Below, piece after piece: positions 52,719 to 60,717 of a stretch of DNA of 64,000 nucleotides. Source of the DNA: Lachnospiraceae bacterium (lineage in GTDB: Bacteria > Bacillota > Clostridia > Lachnospirales > Lachnospiraceae); contig JAJQBQ010000047.1 in NCBI GenBank assembly GCA_021203205.1, positions 1 through 64,000 of the forward strand, in the 5' to 3' direction. A program made the position numbers and the translations under genes. Under the pieces are notes generated by a model that worked only from the letters and a program-made list of their open reading frames with translations, ran no database searches and had not been told where the DNA came from. Within the stretch, counting starts at the first letter, position 1. Each line of letters starts with the position of its first letter.

Positions 52719-52991
52719 ATGGGAAGAGCAGGAGGCCCAGGCGGCGGAGGACCGGGCGGTGGTCCGGGAAGAGGACCGGGTGGTGGCCCGGGAGGCGGCG
52801 GCCCACGGGGCCCGATGCCGGGCGGCGGATTTGGACCGCGCAGAGGAGGCCCGGGAGGCCCGCCACCGCCGAGACGGGGATGGGGCAGATGGTACGGCGG
52901 CGGATGCTGCGCACCGGGATGCCTGATGTCTCTGCTGAGTACGGGCGGAATCATTGCGCTGATCGTTATGGGGCTGGCGGCGCTGTTTTAA
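52719..52991 (+). CDS. glycine/proline-rich small membrane protein
   Basis: A 90-residue protein; the start at 52719 follows AAAGGAGG. Residues 4-60 are almost only Gly, Pro and Arg (GGPGGGGPGGGPGRGPGGGP pattern), then RRGWGRWYGGGCCAPGCL, then a hydrophobic segment (TGGIIALIVMGLAALF) to the end. The CC.PGC cluster just before the membrane segment looks conserved in kind, and could be metal-binding or acylated. Such Gly-rich, Cys-cluster, C-terminally anchored proteins occur in Clostridia with no known function. The DNA is extremely GC-rich and repetitive (GGCGG/CCGGG). Confidence 0.75.
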   Translation: MGRAGGPGGGGPGGGPGRGPGGGPGGGGPRGPMPGGGFGPRRGGPGGPPPPRRGWGRWYGGGCCAPGCLMSLLSTGGIIALIVMGLAALF

Positions 52992-53070
52992 CAGTCCCAT
53001 CCCGGCAGATTATTGAGCGGGATTTACAAAAAAGATATTTCGCGAAGTTTTTGCTTATGAGGGCTGAAAG

Positions 53071-53310
53071 ATGGGATTTTTTGGAAGTAAGAAGAAAACG
53101 AACCGGTATGTCGTCCGGAAATCTTACGACACGGAGAACCTTATACCGGTCATAAAATGCAGTACCTGCAACAGCGACCGCGTCGCCGGCTTTAAAAACA
53201 TCCACACGGGGAAGATCGAGGAGGTCATGTTTATTGCGGACGATGACGACATGGCGGAATTCATCCAGACCTACGGGCTTAACCCGGCGGAGATAAAAAA
53301 AGTTTATTAA
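53071..53310 (+). CDS. small hypothetical protein with CxxC pair
   Basis: A 79-residue soluble protein with GAGGGCTGAAAG before the ATG. A basic N-terminus (GFFGSKKKTNRYVVRKSYD) is followed by a CSTC pair in VIKCSTCNSDRVAGFKNI and an acidic C-terminal part (FIADDDDMAEFIQTYG). Only two Cys are present, so a full zinc ribbon would need a dimer or other ligands. No function is recognised. A good terminator follows at 53367. Confidence 0.75.
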   Translation: MGFFGSKKKTNRYVVRKSYDTENLIPVIKCSTCNSDRVAGFKNIHTGKIEEVMFIADDDDMAEFIQTYGLNPAEIKKVY

Positions 53311-53366
53311 ATAAACCACGACAGATGTTAGCCTTGACTATAACAGGTCACGTGTGCTAGATTTAA

Positions 53367-53411
53367 AGTACTTGCGGGACAGTTGTAAGAATGTTCCGCA
53401 GGTGCTTTTTT
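53367..53411 (+). terminator. terminator after the CxxC protein gene
   Basis: AGTACTTGCGGGACA (53367-53381) pairs with TGTTCCGCAGGTGCT (53392-53406) around a 10-base loop with two mismatches, followed by a run of six T to 53411. Confidence 0.82.
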
Positions 53412-53572
53412 CATTTATCCGGAAGTTGTCGGAAAATCATCCGGATGAGCAGAAATTTGGTTCGGCAGGATTGTGGAGACTAAAGTTCATGCGAAGAACA
53501 TGAACTTTTGAGGCGAAATCCATGAACCAATTTTTAAAACCTGAGTAAATTTTCTATGGGGGTAAGGCTCAC

Positions 53573-54478
53573 ATGAAAAAAATAAATCTCGCCATGAAGG
53601 TATCTGCCGTGTCCATCGCCTGCAATCTGGGCCTGTCAGTGTTTAAGCTGGCGGCCGGTCTCATCGCGCATTCGGACGCGATGGTCTCGGACGCGGTGCA
53701 CTCCGCTTCGGATGTCTTAAGCACCTTTGCCGTGATGATCGGCGTGTCAATCTCTGAGCGCAAGGCGGACGCGGAACACCCCTACGGGCATGAGCGCATG
53801 GAGTGTGTCGCTTCCATCGTGCTGGCGGTCATGCTGGCCGCTACGGGTCTGGGCATCGGTTATGCCGGGGTAAAGAAGATCATGGGCGGCGCGGATACGC
53901 TGACGGTGCCGGGCGGGCTTGCGCTGGCGGCAGCGGTCATCTCCATTGTGGTAAAAGAAGCCATGTACTGGTATACCCGCAGCGCGGCGAAGAAGCTGAA
54001 CTCCGGCGCGCTCATGGCGGATGCCTGGCATCACCGCTCGGATGCGCTCTCGTCGGTCGGCTCATTCATCGGTATCCTGGGCGCGAGGCTCGGCTTCCCG
54101 GTGCTCGACCCGGCAGCCGGCATCGTGATCTGCGTCTTTATTGAAAAGGCAGCCATTGACATATTCAAAGATGCGTGCGACAAAATGGTCGACAAATCGG
54201 CTCCCGAAGACCTCACCCACGACATAAACCGCGTCATCTGTGAACAGGAAGGCGTCGTTCGCGTGGATGATGTGAAGACGCGCATGTTCGGCGCGAAGCT
54301 TTATGCGGATGTGGAGATCGCCGTGGACGGCCACATGATGCTGGAAGACGCCCACGCCATCGCGGAAAACGTCCACCACGCGGTGGAGCAGAACTTCCCG
54401 GACGTGAAACACTGCATGGTGCACGTCAATCCGGCGGAGGAAGAGTCGGGGAACGGACGGGAAGAAGGAAAAAATTAA
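53573..54478 (+). CDS. cation diffusion facilitator (CDF) transporter
   Basis: A 301-residue CDF-family exporter of divalent metals by proton exchange. GGGGGTAAGG precedes the ATG. Six helices are expected. The metal site is in HSDAMVSDAVHSASDVLSTF (helix 2) and DAWHHRSDALSSVGSFIG (helix 5): the second helix pattern HxxxD, as DAWHHRSD, is typical of Zn/Fe/Mn-type members. A cytoplasmic C-terminal domain (RVDDVKTRMFGAKLYADVE) with His-rich ends (HHAVEQNF..VKHCMVHVN) follows. Substrate is not certain. The upstream stretch holds an AAGTTCATG...CATGAACTTTT hairpin (53481-53502), which might be a terminator or leader element. Confidence 0.9.
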   Translation: MKKINLAMKVSAVSIACNLGLSVFKLAAGLIAHSDAMVSDAVHSASDVLSTFAVMIGVSISERKADAEHPYGHERMECVASIVLAVMLAATGLGIGYAGVKKIMGGADTLTVPGGLALAAAVISIVVKEAMYWYTRSAAKKLNSGALMADAWHHRSDALSSVGSFIGILGARLGFPVLDPAAGIVICVFIEKAAIDIFKDACDKMVDKSAPEDLTHDINRVICEQEGVVRVDDVKTRMFGAKLYADVEIAVDGHMMLEDAHAIAENVHHAVEQNFPDVKHCMVHVNPAEEESGNGREEGKN

Positions 54479-54500
54479 AATCGGGGGAAACTTATCTTAA

Positions 54501-54628
54501 GGAAAGAACGGAAATGCGGAAGAGAAGAATTCTCCGGAAAGAACGGGAAGACGGAAGAGAAGAATTCTCCGGAAAGAACGGGAAGACGGAAGAGAAGAAT
54601 TCTTCGGAAAGAACGGAAACGCGGAAAA
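54501..54628. repeat. 35-bp tandem repeat, about 3.7 copies
   Basis: Units with GGAAAGAACGGGAAGACGGA begin at 54501, 54536, 54571 and 54606. The middle two are nearly identical. The array lies between the CDF gene and the metalloprotein gene at 54745; 35 is not a multiple of three and no frame spans it. Confidence 0.9.
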
Positions 54629-54744
54629 AAGATTTCCGGGAAGAAAGCAGTAACCCGTAAAAACAGATCAGGGGATAAGAAACAGAAAAAGGAGCGAAAT
54701 TTCCGGTGCGCGAAATAAGAGGCGAACCGGATTAAAAAAGTGTC

Positions 54745-55326
54745 ATGGTTATAAGAAAAGGAAAACTGCGGATCGAAGTCGTTCGCAGCAACCGCAAAAC
54801 ACTCGGTTTAAAAATAGATCAGGACGGTAACATCACCGCTCAGGCGCCGTACCGGATGCCCACGCAGGAAATATCGGACTTTGTGGATCAGAAGATGGGC
54901 TGGATCGAAAAGCACCTCGCGCTCATTGAAGAAAAAAAGCGGGAGCGCGAGCTGCACCCGCCGGAACTCTTAAGTGATGAGGACATCGACCGGCTTATTC
55001 AGGAAGCTCTCGACTACATCCCCGGCCGGGTGAACTACTATGCCGCGAAGATGCACGTGACCTACCGCAGCATCACCATCCGCAACCAGAAAACCCGCTG
55101 GGGCAGCTGCAGCGCGAAAGGCGGGTTGAATTTCAACTGCCTGCTCATGCTCGCGCCAAAAGAGGTCATAGATTATGTAGTCGTGCACGAGCTCTGCCAC
55201 CGGCTCGAGATGAACCATTCGCCCCGCTTCTGGAGCGAAGTGGGCAGGGTTATGCCGGACTATGCGGTGCGCCGCGCCTGGCTAAAGGAAAACGGCGGGG
55301 AAATCATGCGGCGGATGACAGGTTGA
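54745..55326 (+). CDS. YgjP-like zinc metalloprotease
   Basis: A 193-residue protein of the YgjP/SprT-like DUF45 group. The motif HELCHRLEMNHSPRFW near residue 148 supplies HExxH and the third His ligand. Earlier landmarks are KTRWGSCSAKGGLNFN and the N-terminal RSNRKTLGLKID..G.ITAQAP. Proteins of this family are cytoplasmic metal-dependent peptidases of largely unknown substrate, often near restriction or DNA-processing genes. The ribosome binding site is weak (GAACCGG), so the start is moderately certain. The 35-bp tandem repeat lies just upstream. Confidence 0.85.
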   Translation: MVIRKGKLRIEVVRSNRKTLGLKIDQDGNITAQAPYRMPTQEISDFVDQKMGWIEKHLALIEEKKRERELHPPELLSDEDIDRLIQEALDYIPGRVNYYAAKMHVTYRSITIRNQKTRWGSCSAKGGLNFNCLLMLAPKEVIDYVVVHELCHRLEMNHSPRFWSEVGRVMPDYAVRRAWLKENGGEIMRRMTG

Positions 55327-55367
55327 AATTTTTGCCCCTGGGGGAAAGAAAAAAATTAAAAAAGTGC

Positions 55368-55396
55368 TTGCAATTCGATGCCTGATGTGCTAATAT
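55368..55396 (+). promoter_or_regulatory. promoter of tRNA-Phe
   Basis: TTGCAA at 55368-55373 and TAATAT at 55391-55396 with a 17-bp spacer, about 45 bp before the tRNA. Confidence 0.65.
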
Positions 55397-55441
55397 ATCA
55401 CCCGTTCGACACGCGGCGGTAAACCTGTCAGGCGTGAGAAT

Positions 55442-55514
55442 GCCCAGATAGCTCAGTTGGTAGAGCAGGGGACTGAAAATCCCCGTGTCACTGGTTCGAT
55501 TCCGGTTCTGGGCA
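55442..55514 (+). tRNA. tRNA-Phe (GAA)
   Basis: A 73-nt cloverleaf. The acceptor stem is GCCCAGA/TCTGGGC with discriminator A55514, then TA, the D-arm GCTCAGTTGGTAGAGC, an anticodon stem-loop GGGGACTGAAAATCCCC with GAA in the loop, and the T-arm CTGGTTCGATTCCGG. The CCA is not encoded. TTTTTT follows directly and should end transcription. Confidence 0.97.
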
Positions 55515-55590
55515 TTTTTTGTATGCTTCTATTCATGGATTCTGAAGTTCGCTTCGCAAATTTCAGAATTCGCGGAAACTTCGACTGGGT

Positions 55591-56058
55591 TCAACCGGGA
55601 ATCGCAACATTTGCATAAATTCTTGATAGAATTGCAATTCCGTACATGCCGACCGCATAGTCGGTTCTTCGGGCCTTTTCAAAATCAATCCGCAGGGGTA
55701 CGTGAGCCCCGGCATTGAGAACCGTTTCGGTTCTTTTTACATCCCCTGACATAAGCGAATAGCAATTATAACTTTTTGCGAAGGCATAGTCTGCTTCACA
55801 GTCAGAATTTGCCGTGTCGTCCTGCCCCCGCACGAGCAGATCGTCAACCGGCACATCCAAAAGTCCGCTCAGCGCACACAGGTGGTGCAGGGACGGAAGC
55901 GCTTCGCCCCGAAACCAGCGGTAAATCGGCTGCGGGCCGGAAAATGAAAGAAACTGCTGAATTTCGCTCACACGGTAGCCGGATTCGCGGATCACGCGTT
56001 TCAGCCGCTCGCCGGTAGCTTTCTGGTCGATTAAGGTATAGTCCGGTAATTGCTTCAT
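55591..56058 (-). CDS. XRE-like helix-turn-helix protein
   Basis: A 155-residue protein; the start at 56058 (MKQLPDYTLI) follows GGAGCTC. Residues about 13-70 form a helix-turn-helix: IRESGYRVSEIQQFLSFSGP, PIYRWFRGEALPSLHHLC. The rest lacks a recognised domain; an acidic stretch (RGQDDTANSDCEADYA) and a C-terminal VGMYGIAILSRIYANVAI segment follow, the latter mildly hydrophobic. A small transcription regulator of unknown target. It lies between tRNA-Phe and a tiny membrane peptide gene. Confidence 0.75.
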   Translation of the reverse strand: MKQLPDYTLIDQKATGERLKRVIRESGYRVSEIQQFLSFSGPQPIYRWFRGEALPSLHHLCALSGLLDVPVDDLLVRGQDDTANSDCEADYAFAKSYNCYSLMSGDVKRTETVLNAGAHVPLRIDFEKARRTDYAVGMYGIAILSRIYANVAIPG

Positions 56059-56402
56059 AAAATGAGCTCCTGTAGAATCGGAAAGAAACTTGTATGGATC
56101 ATGCCTTTTATGCACACAAACCGCGTCGGGAAAAAACGGGGCTTACTTCAAATATGGCCAGACGCGGTCAGGCAGGGGAAATATCCCCTGTTCGATTCAT
56201 ACTGATAGTGTGGAATACCTGATATCTTAACATAAAACGGGTTGAAAAACAAGCGTGGAAAACGGAAATATGCAACTTTTTTGCCAGAATTAGGAGCAAT
56301 TTTAACATAGAAAAAATAACATTAAGTACTTGACGGGGAAAAAAAACGTGATAAAATAAGAGCAGATTTAGCGAGAATAAATCGTACAAAAAACAAAACA
56401 AA

Positions 56403-56438
56403 AAGCCCTTCGGAGGTGGTTTCTCCGAAGGGTTTTTT
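56403..56438. terminator. bidirectional terminator
   Basis: GCCCTTCGGAG (56405-56415) and CTCCGAAGGGT (56423-56433) form an almost perfect stem with T runs on both outer sides (TTTTTT to 56438 on the plus strand, TTTTTGTTTTG on the minus strand). It fits the end of the minus-strand small peptide gene at 56460. Confidence 0.85.
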
Positions 56439-56459
56439 GTTGCGCTGATCTCTCAGGAA

Positions 56460-56558
56460 TTACTTATCGTCGTTACGATGCCCTTTCACGCAGTCGCAGA
56501 TCAGATTGGCGATAACACCTGCGAGTATTGCCAGTGCAAACGAGAATAGATCGTACAC
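56460..56558 (-). CDS. 32-residue membrane peptide, holin-like or type I toxin-like
   Basis: A GTG start at 56558 sits behind a perfect AAGGAGGTG (plus 56565-56573). The 32-residue product begins MYDLFSFALAILAGVIANLI and continues with CDCVKGHRNDDK, i.e. one membrane helix and a short charged tail. The frame ends 22 bp before a terminator, so it is a compact monocistronic unit. The layout resembles type I toxins and holin-like peptides of Firmicutes, which act by inserting in the membrane. Upstream DNA is AT-rich. Whether an antisense RNA exists cannot be read here. Confidence 0.7.
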   Translation of the reverse strand: MYDLFSFALAILAGVIANLICDCVKGHRNDDK

Positions 56559-56579
56559 TTTGCTCACCTCCTTCCCTGC

Positions 56580-56905
56580 TATTTTGACCATATGAAATTT
56601 CCGTTTTCACAGATGAGTTTTCTGGAAAATCATGAGGTAAGCCAGAAGAATATATCAGACAATCCGACAAATTGCAACTATAACTAATCATTAAAAATTA
56701 ATAAAAGCAAACAGTTGAGATGGAATAACAAAAAATGCAACATTGACATGCAACATATTCAGAAATGAGTAAGTAACATTGCATGTAACATGGAGAGATT
56801 GATTTGCTGATATTAGTTCTGGAGACATATAAGCCTGTGAAAATTATGACGCTCGTTTTGCGGATTTTTATATGAAAATGCTGATTATTATATTAAAAAA
56901 ACTCC
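56580..56905. other. AT-rich gene-free stretch with repeated TGCAACAT motifs
   Basis: Between the small peptide gene and the tRNA-Ser promoter no frame is credible. TGCAACAT occurs twice (about 56735-56760), with a related GTAACATTGCATGTAACAT about 25 bp on. The spacing resembles regulator binding sites, but no partner is identified. No terminator or RNA structure stands out. Confidence 0.4.
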
Positions 56906-56934
56906 TTGACATCTTCCGAACCATGTAATATAAT
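56906..56934 (+). promoter_or_regulatory. promoter of tRNA-Ser
   Basis: TTGACA at 56906-56911 and TATAAT at 56929-56934 are both consensus, with a 17-bp spacer. It precedes the tRNA by about 100 bp; the leader contains CGCGCGAGACAG and GCGTCGCGTG segments. Confidence 0.8.
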
Positions 56935-57037
56935 CCCTCATGTTCCGCGCGAGACAGTTCTGTGTGTTTGCATCACATACGGATTCACCTGCGTCGCGTG
57001 AACGGAAATTAAAGATCGACTGGAATTCGGTTATCAT

Positions 57038-57125
57038 GGAGAAATACTCAAGAGGCTGAAGAGGCGCCCCTGCTAAGGGTGTAGGCCGTTCACGCGGCGC
57101 GAGGGTTCAAATCCCTCTTTCTCCG
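57038..57125 (+). tRNA. tRNA-Ser (GCU)
   Basis: An 88-nt class II tRNA. The acceptor stem is GGAGAAA/TTTCTCC with discriminator G57125. The anticodon stem-loop CCCCTGCTAAGGGT carries GCT in the loop, there is a long variable arm (GGCCGTTCACGCGGC region), and the T-arm is GAGGGTTCAAATCCCTC. It reads AGC/AGU codons. The CCA is not encoded. Confidence 0.97.
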
Positions 57126-57182
57126 TTCCTTCACTGAAAGTAATACACTTTCAGTTATTAATTCTTTCTCTCATTATTCAGG

Positions 57183-57209
57183 AATCCGCCGAAGGGTCTT
57201 CGGCGGATT
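57183..57209 (+). terminator. terminator after tRNA-Ser
   Basis: AATCCGCCGAAG (57183-57194), loop GGT, CTTCGGCGGATT (57198-57209), a perfect 12-bp stem. Only TTTCG follows, so termination may be partial. Confidence 0.7.
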
Positions 57210-57480
57210 TCGCTGTATAATGACGGAGGCGGGTGTTACAGCAGAGTAACAGATACCTGCAAAAACCAAAATTATGTCGTGGTGTGTCTGCGTACAGGCA
57301 TGAGTGAGAACGGTTCGGAATGTATGTCTGAAGCACAGGCGGAATCCTCCCCACTTGAATGTCTGTACGGGTGTGAGAGGCTTCCGTTGTGGCGCGCCGT
57401 TTTTATTGCGGCCCGGAGCGATTCCTCGGAATGTGTTCTGCCTGATGCATATTCGGACATAATTGGGGGTGGGTCGAAAA

Positions 57481-58861
57481 ATGAACGAAGATGAGATACT
57501 TCGCAGACTTAAGATCGCCTACGAAAGTTTTACAAAATCCAACATTTCCGAATATCAGACAGCGATGCGCGAAGCAAAAGCTCTCATCGACACACTGCCT
57601 GAGCGAGGTGCGCTCTACGGCGAGTGGCTCCTGCTCACTTATCTCCCGAACATGTGGAATCTGGATAAAATATGCGAGATATTTAGAGAAGCCCTGGGTT
57701 ACATACAGGGCTATTCGCGTGTCATTCCCAGACGGGCGCAGCTCTTCGGGGACAGCTGCAGTCCATTGGCTTCCCTGAATCAGACGCCGGGCCACGCGGA
57801 CGAAAACGGTGCCAAACTCCACGAGGCGGTGGAGCTGTACTTCCGGCTCACCGGCGGCGGCCGCACCACCGATGCCTGCTACCGGGCGCAGCTGGCGCAG
57901 GATCGGGGCGATTTCGAGACGGCGAGGCAGGAAGCCCTCACTGTATTCGCCGAGGCCAGGCACCAGGGGCAGGAGATGAACGCCTTAAACGCGGCCGAGT
58001 TGCTGGCGCAGCAGGGCAAGCACCTGCAGGATGAGAAGCTGTGGAACTATTTCTTCAGCTATATTCAGAAAGTGGCGGACGGAACCACGCCGGCCGAACC
58101 TGCCACCAGGCAGCAGGCCGAGATCATCTCCGCCATGCTGCTGCTCTCGCTGGGGCTTATGGCAAAGCTGCCGGACTGGGTGGAAGGCTGTGAGCATTAC
58201 GCCATCGGCCTGCCCGAGGGGGGGGTTTCTGGTGGTGGACGACCGCATCGCGCCGGGTGCGTTTATCAATGCTCTGATCCTGGAGGTAGAGTATTACTCC
58301 TACCGGCAGGAACCGGTGAAGGCGCTGAACATTGCGGACATGATCGAGAAAGTCTTCGGCGTGCACAGCGCCATCTCATCCACGTACCTGAACTTCTTTC
58401 GGGCGGGCTGCTACCGGCAGCTGCACATGGAAAAACGCGCGGAGGATGCGCTGGAAAGCGCGCTGCAGTGGGTCGTGCCGGACGGGCTGTGGCTTCTGGC
58501 CGCGGAATTTGAACCCGGCGAAGAAAAGATGATGCGCCGCGTTGCGTTCCGTTTCAGCCCCGAGGCGGCCGAAAAAATTCATGATCTGGGCAAAAACTTC
58601 TGGAAAAAGATCGAGATCATCCGCAAAAGCGAGGAAAAAGCCATGCCGGAGGTGTTGACGAAGCGGGAGTGGGAGATCGTAAAGCTGCTCACAGACCATT
58701 CCAACAGCGAGATCGCGCAGATCTTACATATCTCAGACAAGACCGTAAAGCGTCACGTGGAAAACATCTACGCGAAGCTGGGCATCAACCGCCGCGGCCA
58801 GGTGGCGGACGCCATCAAGGGAGTCCTCACTTCGAACACGGCATTCTGGGTGAAAAAATGA
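57481..58861 (+). CDS. LuxR-type regulator with tetratricopeptide-like N-terminus, frame broken at a G8 tract
   Basis: An intended protein of about 460 residues. The first frame from 57481 (GGGGGTGGG site) gives a helical, TPR-like region, then runs out of frame at a run of eight G (58218-58225) and stops at 58512. The other frame, readable from about 58226, continues with VVDDRIAPGAFINALILEVE and ends at 58861 with a classical LuxR-type helix-turn-helix: LTKREWEIVKLLTDHSNSEI then LHISDKTVKRHVENIYAKLG. Seven G would restore one continuous protein. Either this is a sequencing error or a phase-variable switch by slippage. It is likely to regulate the surface protein gene downstream; its N-terminal half resembles the separate protein at 59420. 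Confidence 0.8.
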
Positions 58862-58876
58862 TTACATAAAAATTGT

Positions 58877-58917
58877 AAAAACCGGGAGACGGCTGTATAT
58901 GGTCGGATCCCGGTTTT
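58877..58917 (+). terminator. terminator after the LuxR-type gene
   Basis: AAAACCGGGA (about 58877-58887) pairs with TCCCGGTTTT (58908-58917) directly after the stop codon region, with a T-rich end. A second hairpin follows at 58981. Confidence 0.7.
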
Positions 58918-58980
58918 GTCATATGGGCCGCTACGGAGAGAAAACGCATTGACTGCAACGGGGAACAGGTTCATATATGA

Positions 58981-59022
58981 AGTCGTGAATTCGGAAGTGA
59001 CATTCCGATTCACGGCTTTTTT
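58981..59022 (+). terminator. second terminator-like hairpin
   Basis: AGTCGTGAATTCGGAA (58981-58996) pairs with TTCCGATTCACGGCT (58997-59017 region) with one bulge, followed by TTTTTT. It is a strong intrinsic terminator, perhaps isolating the regulator gene from the next operon. Confidence 0.75.
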
Positions 59023-59419
59023 GCTGCGCGGGTATGCTGATCGTGTCCGGCCTGACAGCAGTCAGATACCGGAAAGAACCAAAGATCCCATATGAATTAA
59101 CCAAATAACGTAATATTCATACAGAACAACATGTGACACAGGAGCATAAATAACCATAATTTATAATCAAACATCGAAATAGAAATAAAATATCATTATT
59201 GCATGTAAATTAATAGTCAGATAGAACAAAAATTGGGTATTTTGGCCCATGGAAATTGAACAAAAAAACGATTATTCTATACCAATCTGTATGAATGGGA
59301 GAAGCATGCTCAATAAGTATATGACATACAAAATAAGCGAAGCAAAAGCGCCCGTATTATATAGAACATAACAGTGAAACAAAGCCGGAAGGACAGGCTT
59401 TGGAGAGGAGGTGGATCGA
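59023..59419. other. AT-rich leader before the TPR-like protein gene
   Basis: No gene is supported in these about 400 bases. The sequence is strongly AT-rich (AATAACCATAATTTATAATC and similar), as expected for a regulated promoter region or a horizontally acquired border. I could not pick a convincing single promoter. Confidence 0.4.
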
Positions 59420-60007
59420 ATGTCAGACAAACTCCGGCAGGCAACGATCGCAGCGCTGAAAAAAGCGTATGCGGGTTATCTTGACCGGGACTGGGATCGC
59501 TACAGGGAATCCCTGGGCGAGGCCAGGCAGAAGATCAATGTCATTCGCGGGCTGGGCTACGATCCGGATCGCATGGGTCGGGAACTGGAAGTGCTGTATC
59601 TGTCCGGGGAGGAGCTGCTGATCACCGCGTTCACCTTCGTGGGAAGGCCTTATGAGATGCGTATGTACTATGAGCTTGCGGAATACCATCTCACGGTGCT
59701 CCCGTCGAAAATTCTGACAAAGGATACGGCATATCTGCCGCCGGACGTGGATCTTATCGAACTGTTCCCTTTGCCGGAAGAGGATCCGGAGGAAGCTGCG
59801 GCGGAATTTACCAGAGCCATGGACATCTACCGGAGAATTACAGGCGGCGGGGACGGCGTAGACATGCTCTACCGCGCGGCGCTGGCCTGCCAGGCGGGGG
59901 ATCCCCGCAGGGCTCACTACTACATCGACACCGCAAGGGCGGAAGGCGGGGCGTGGCTCCGGCCGCATGCGGACCGGCTCGATGAGCGGATACGGAAGAT
60001 GGCGTAA
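59420..60007 (+). CDS. HTH-less paralogue of the LuxR-type regulator's sensor half
   Basis: A 195-residue protein starting at 59420 behind AGGAGGTG. It is helical with no signal peptide. The C-terminal part, ITGGGDGVDMLYRAALACQA, matches LTGGGRTTDACYRAQLAQD in the regulator at 57481, and both share a helical N-terminus ending in an acidic loop (here LPPDVDLIELFPLPEEDPEE). It lacks the DNA-binding helix-turn-helix. It may act as a partner or competitor of the regulator, by family resemblance. It is followed by a tandem repeat array and the surface protein gene. Confidence 0.7.
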   Translation: MSDKLRQATIAALKKAYAGYLDRDWDRYRESLGEARQKINVIRGLGYDPDRMGRELEVLYLSGEELLITAFTFVGRPYEMRMYYELAEYHLTVLPSKILTKDTAYLPPDVDLIELFPLPEEDPEEAAAEFTRAMDIYRRITGGGDGVDMLYRAALACQAGDPRRAHYYIDTARAEGGAWLRPHADRLDERIRKMA

Positions 60008-60078
60008 AGGAAGGGGTACGAAAGACGCGGTGAAGCTTAAATGAACGAAGCCTGTTGAAAGGTACAAGAGCTGCGTTG

Positions 60079-60262
60079 AGGTTTAAGTGAACGTAAGAAG
60101 GCGAAAGATGTTGTGAGGTTGAACGAAAGTTACAGAAGATGAGATGAGGTTGAACGCAGGTTACAGAAGATGCGGTGAGGTTGAATGCAGGTTACAGAGG
60201 ATGAGATGAGGTTGAATGCAGGTTACAAATGACGTGGTGAGGTTGAACGCAAACTACGAAAG
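60079..60262. repeat. 31-bp tandem repeat, about five copies
   Basis: AGGTTGAACGCAGGTTACAG-type units begin at 60116, 60147, 60178, 60209 and 60240 with a period of 31, and a looser unit starts at 60079. Copies differ at a few positions (AACG/AATG, GAAG/GAGG). It lies between the TPR-like gene and the surface protein gene; no frame is maintained. Confidence 0.88.
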
Positions 60263-60717
60263 ACGCAGGCCGCTGGGACGGAACGGAAATATATAACGTC
60301 AGTCGGCGAGGCGTCCATGCAAAAAGAGAAGATGAAAATAATGTACTTAAGGAACAGAATGTTGAGAATGCTGCACACAGGAGAAGGAACGAACAATGCA
60401 CTTAAGGGACCGGGGGATCCGAAAGGAAAACCGGGGAGTAACAGAAGTAACCGGATTGTAATATCGGTTTTGAACCGGAAGATACGTGAAAACGGACGGC
60501 TTTCGCAAAGTAAAGGCCGTCGCGAAACAAACGGAACAGACGCATCGTCCCGCGGGAAGTTATCCGATGTGTAAAGGAAATTATGCGGAATACGAATAAT
60601 TCAATTGAAACTGAAAATAGCAGCCGACAGACGGGACCGGGGCGGTTTTTATTTTGCGAAAGCATTGACTGGGTATTAATACAAAACCGAGGGAAAACCT
60701 TTAAAAGGAGGAAATTT
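60263..60717. other. leader of the surface protein gene
   Basis: Mostly non-coding. A 85-codon frame (60317-60574) has no convincing composition or ribosome binding site and is left out. A stem GACGGCTTT...AAAGGCCGTC lies at about 60495-60522. AAAAGGAGG at 60702-60710 is the ribosome binding site of the gene at 60718. A long leader before an adhesin gene fits regulated expression. Confidence 0.4.

Noticed and set aside
60079..60262. CRISPR array suspected from 31-bp repetition
   Set aside because: Units are directly adjacent with no unique spacers and no cas genes are near; it is a tandem repeat.
60317..60574. 85-codon frame before the surface protein
   Set aside because: It lacks a ribosome binding site and has a random-looking basic composition; part of it covers a hairpin leader.
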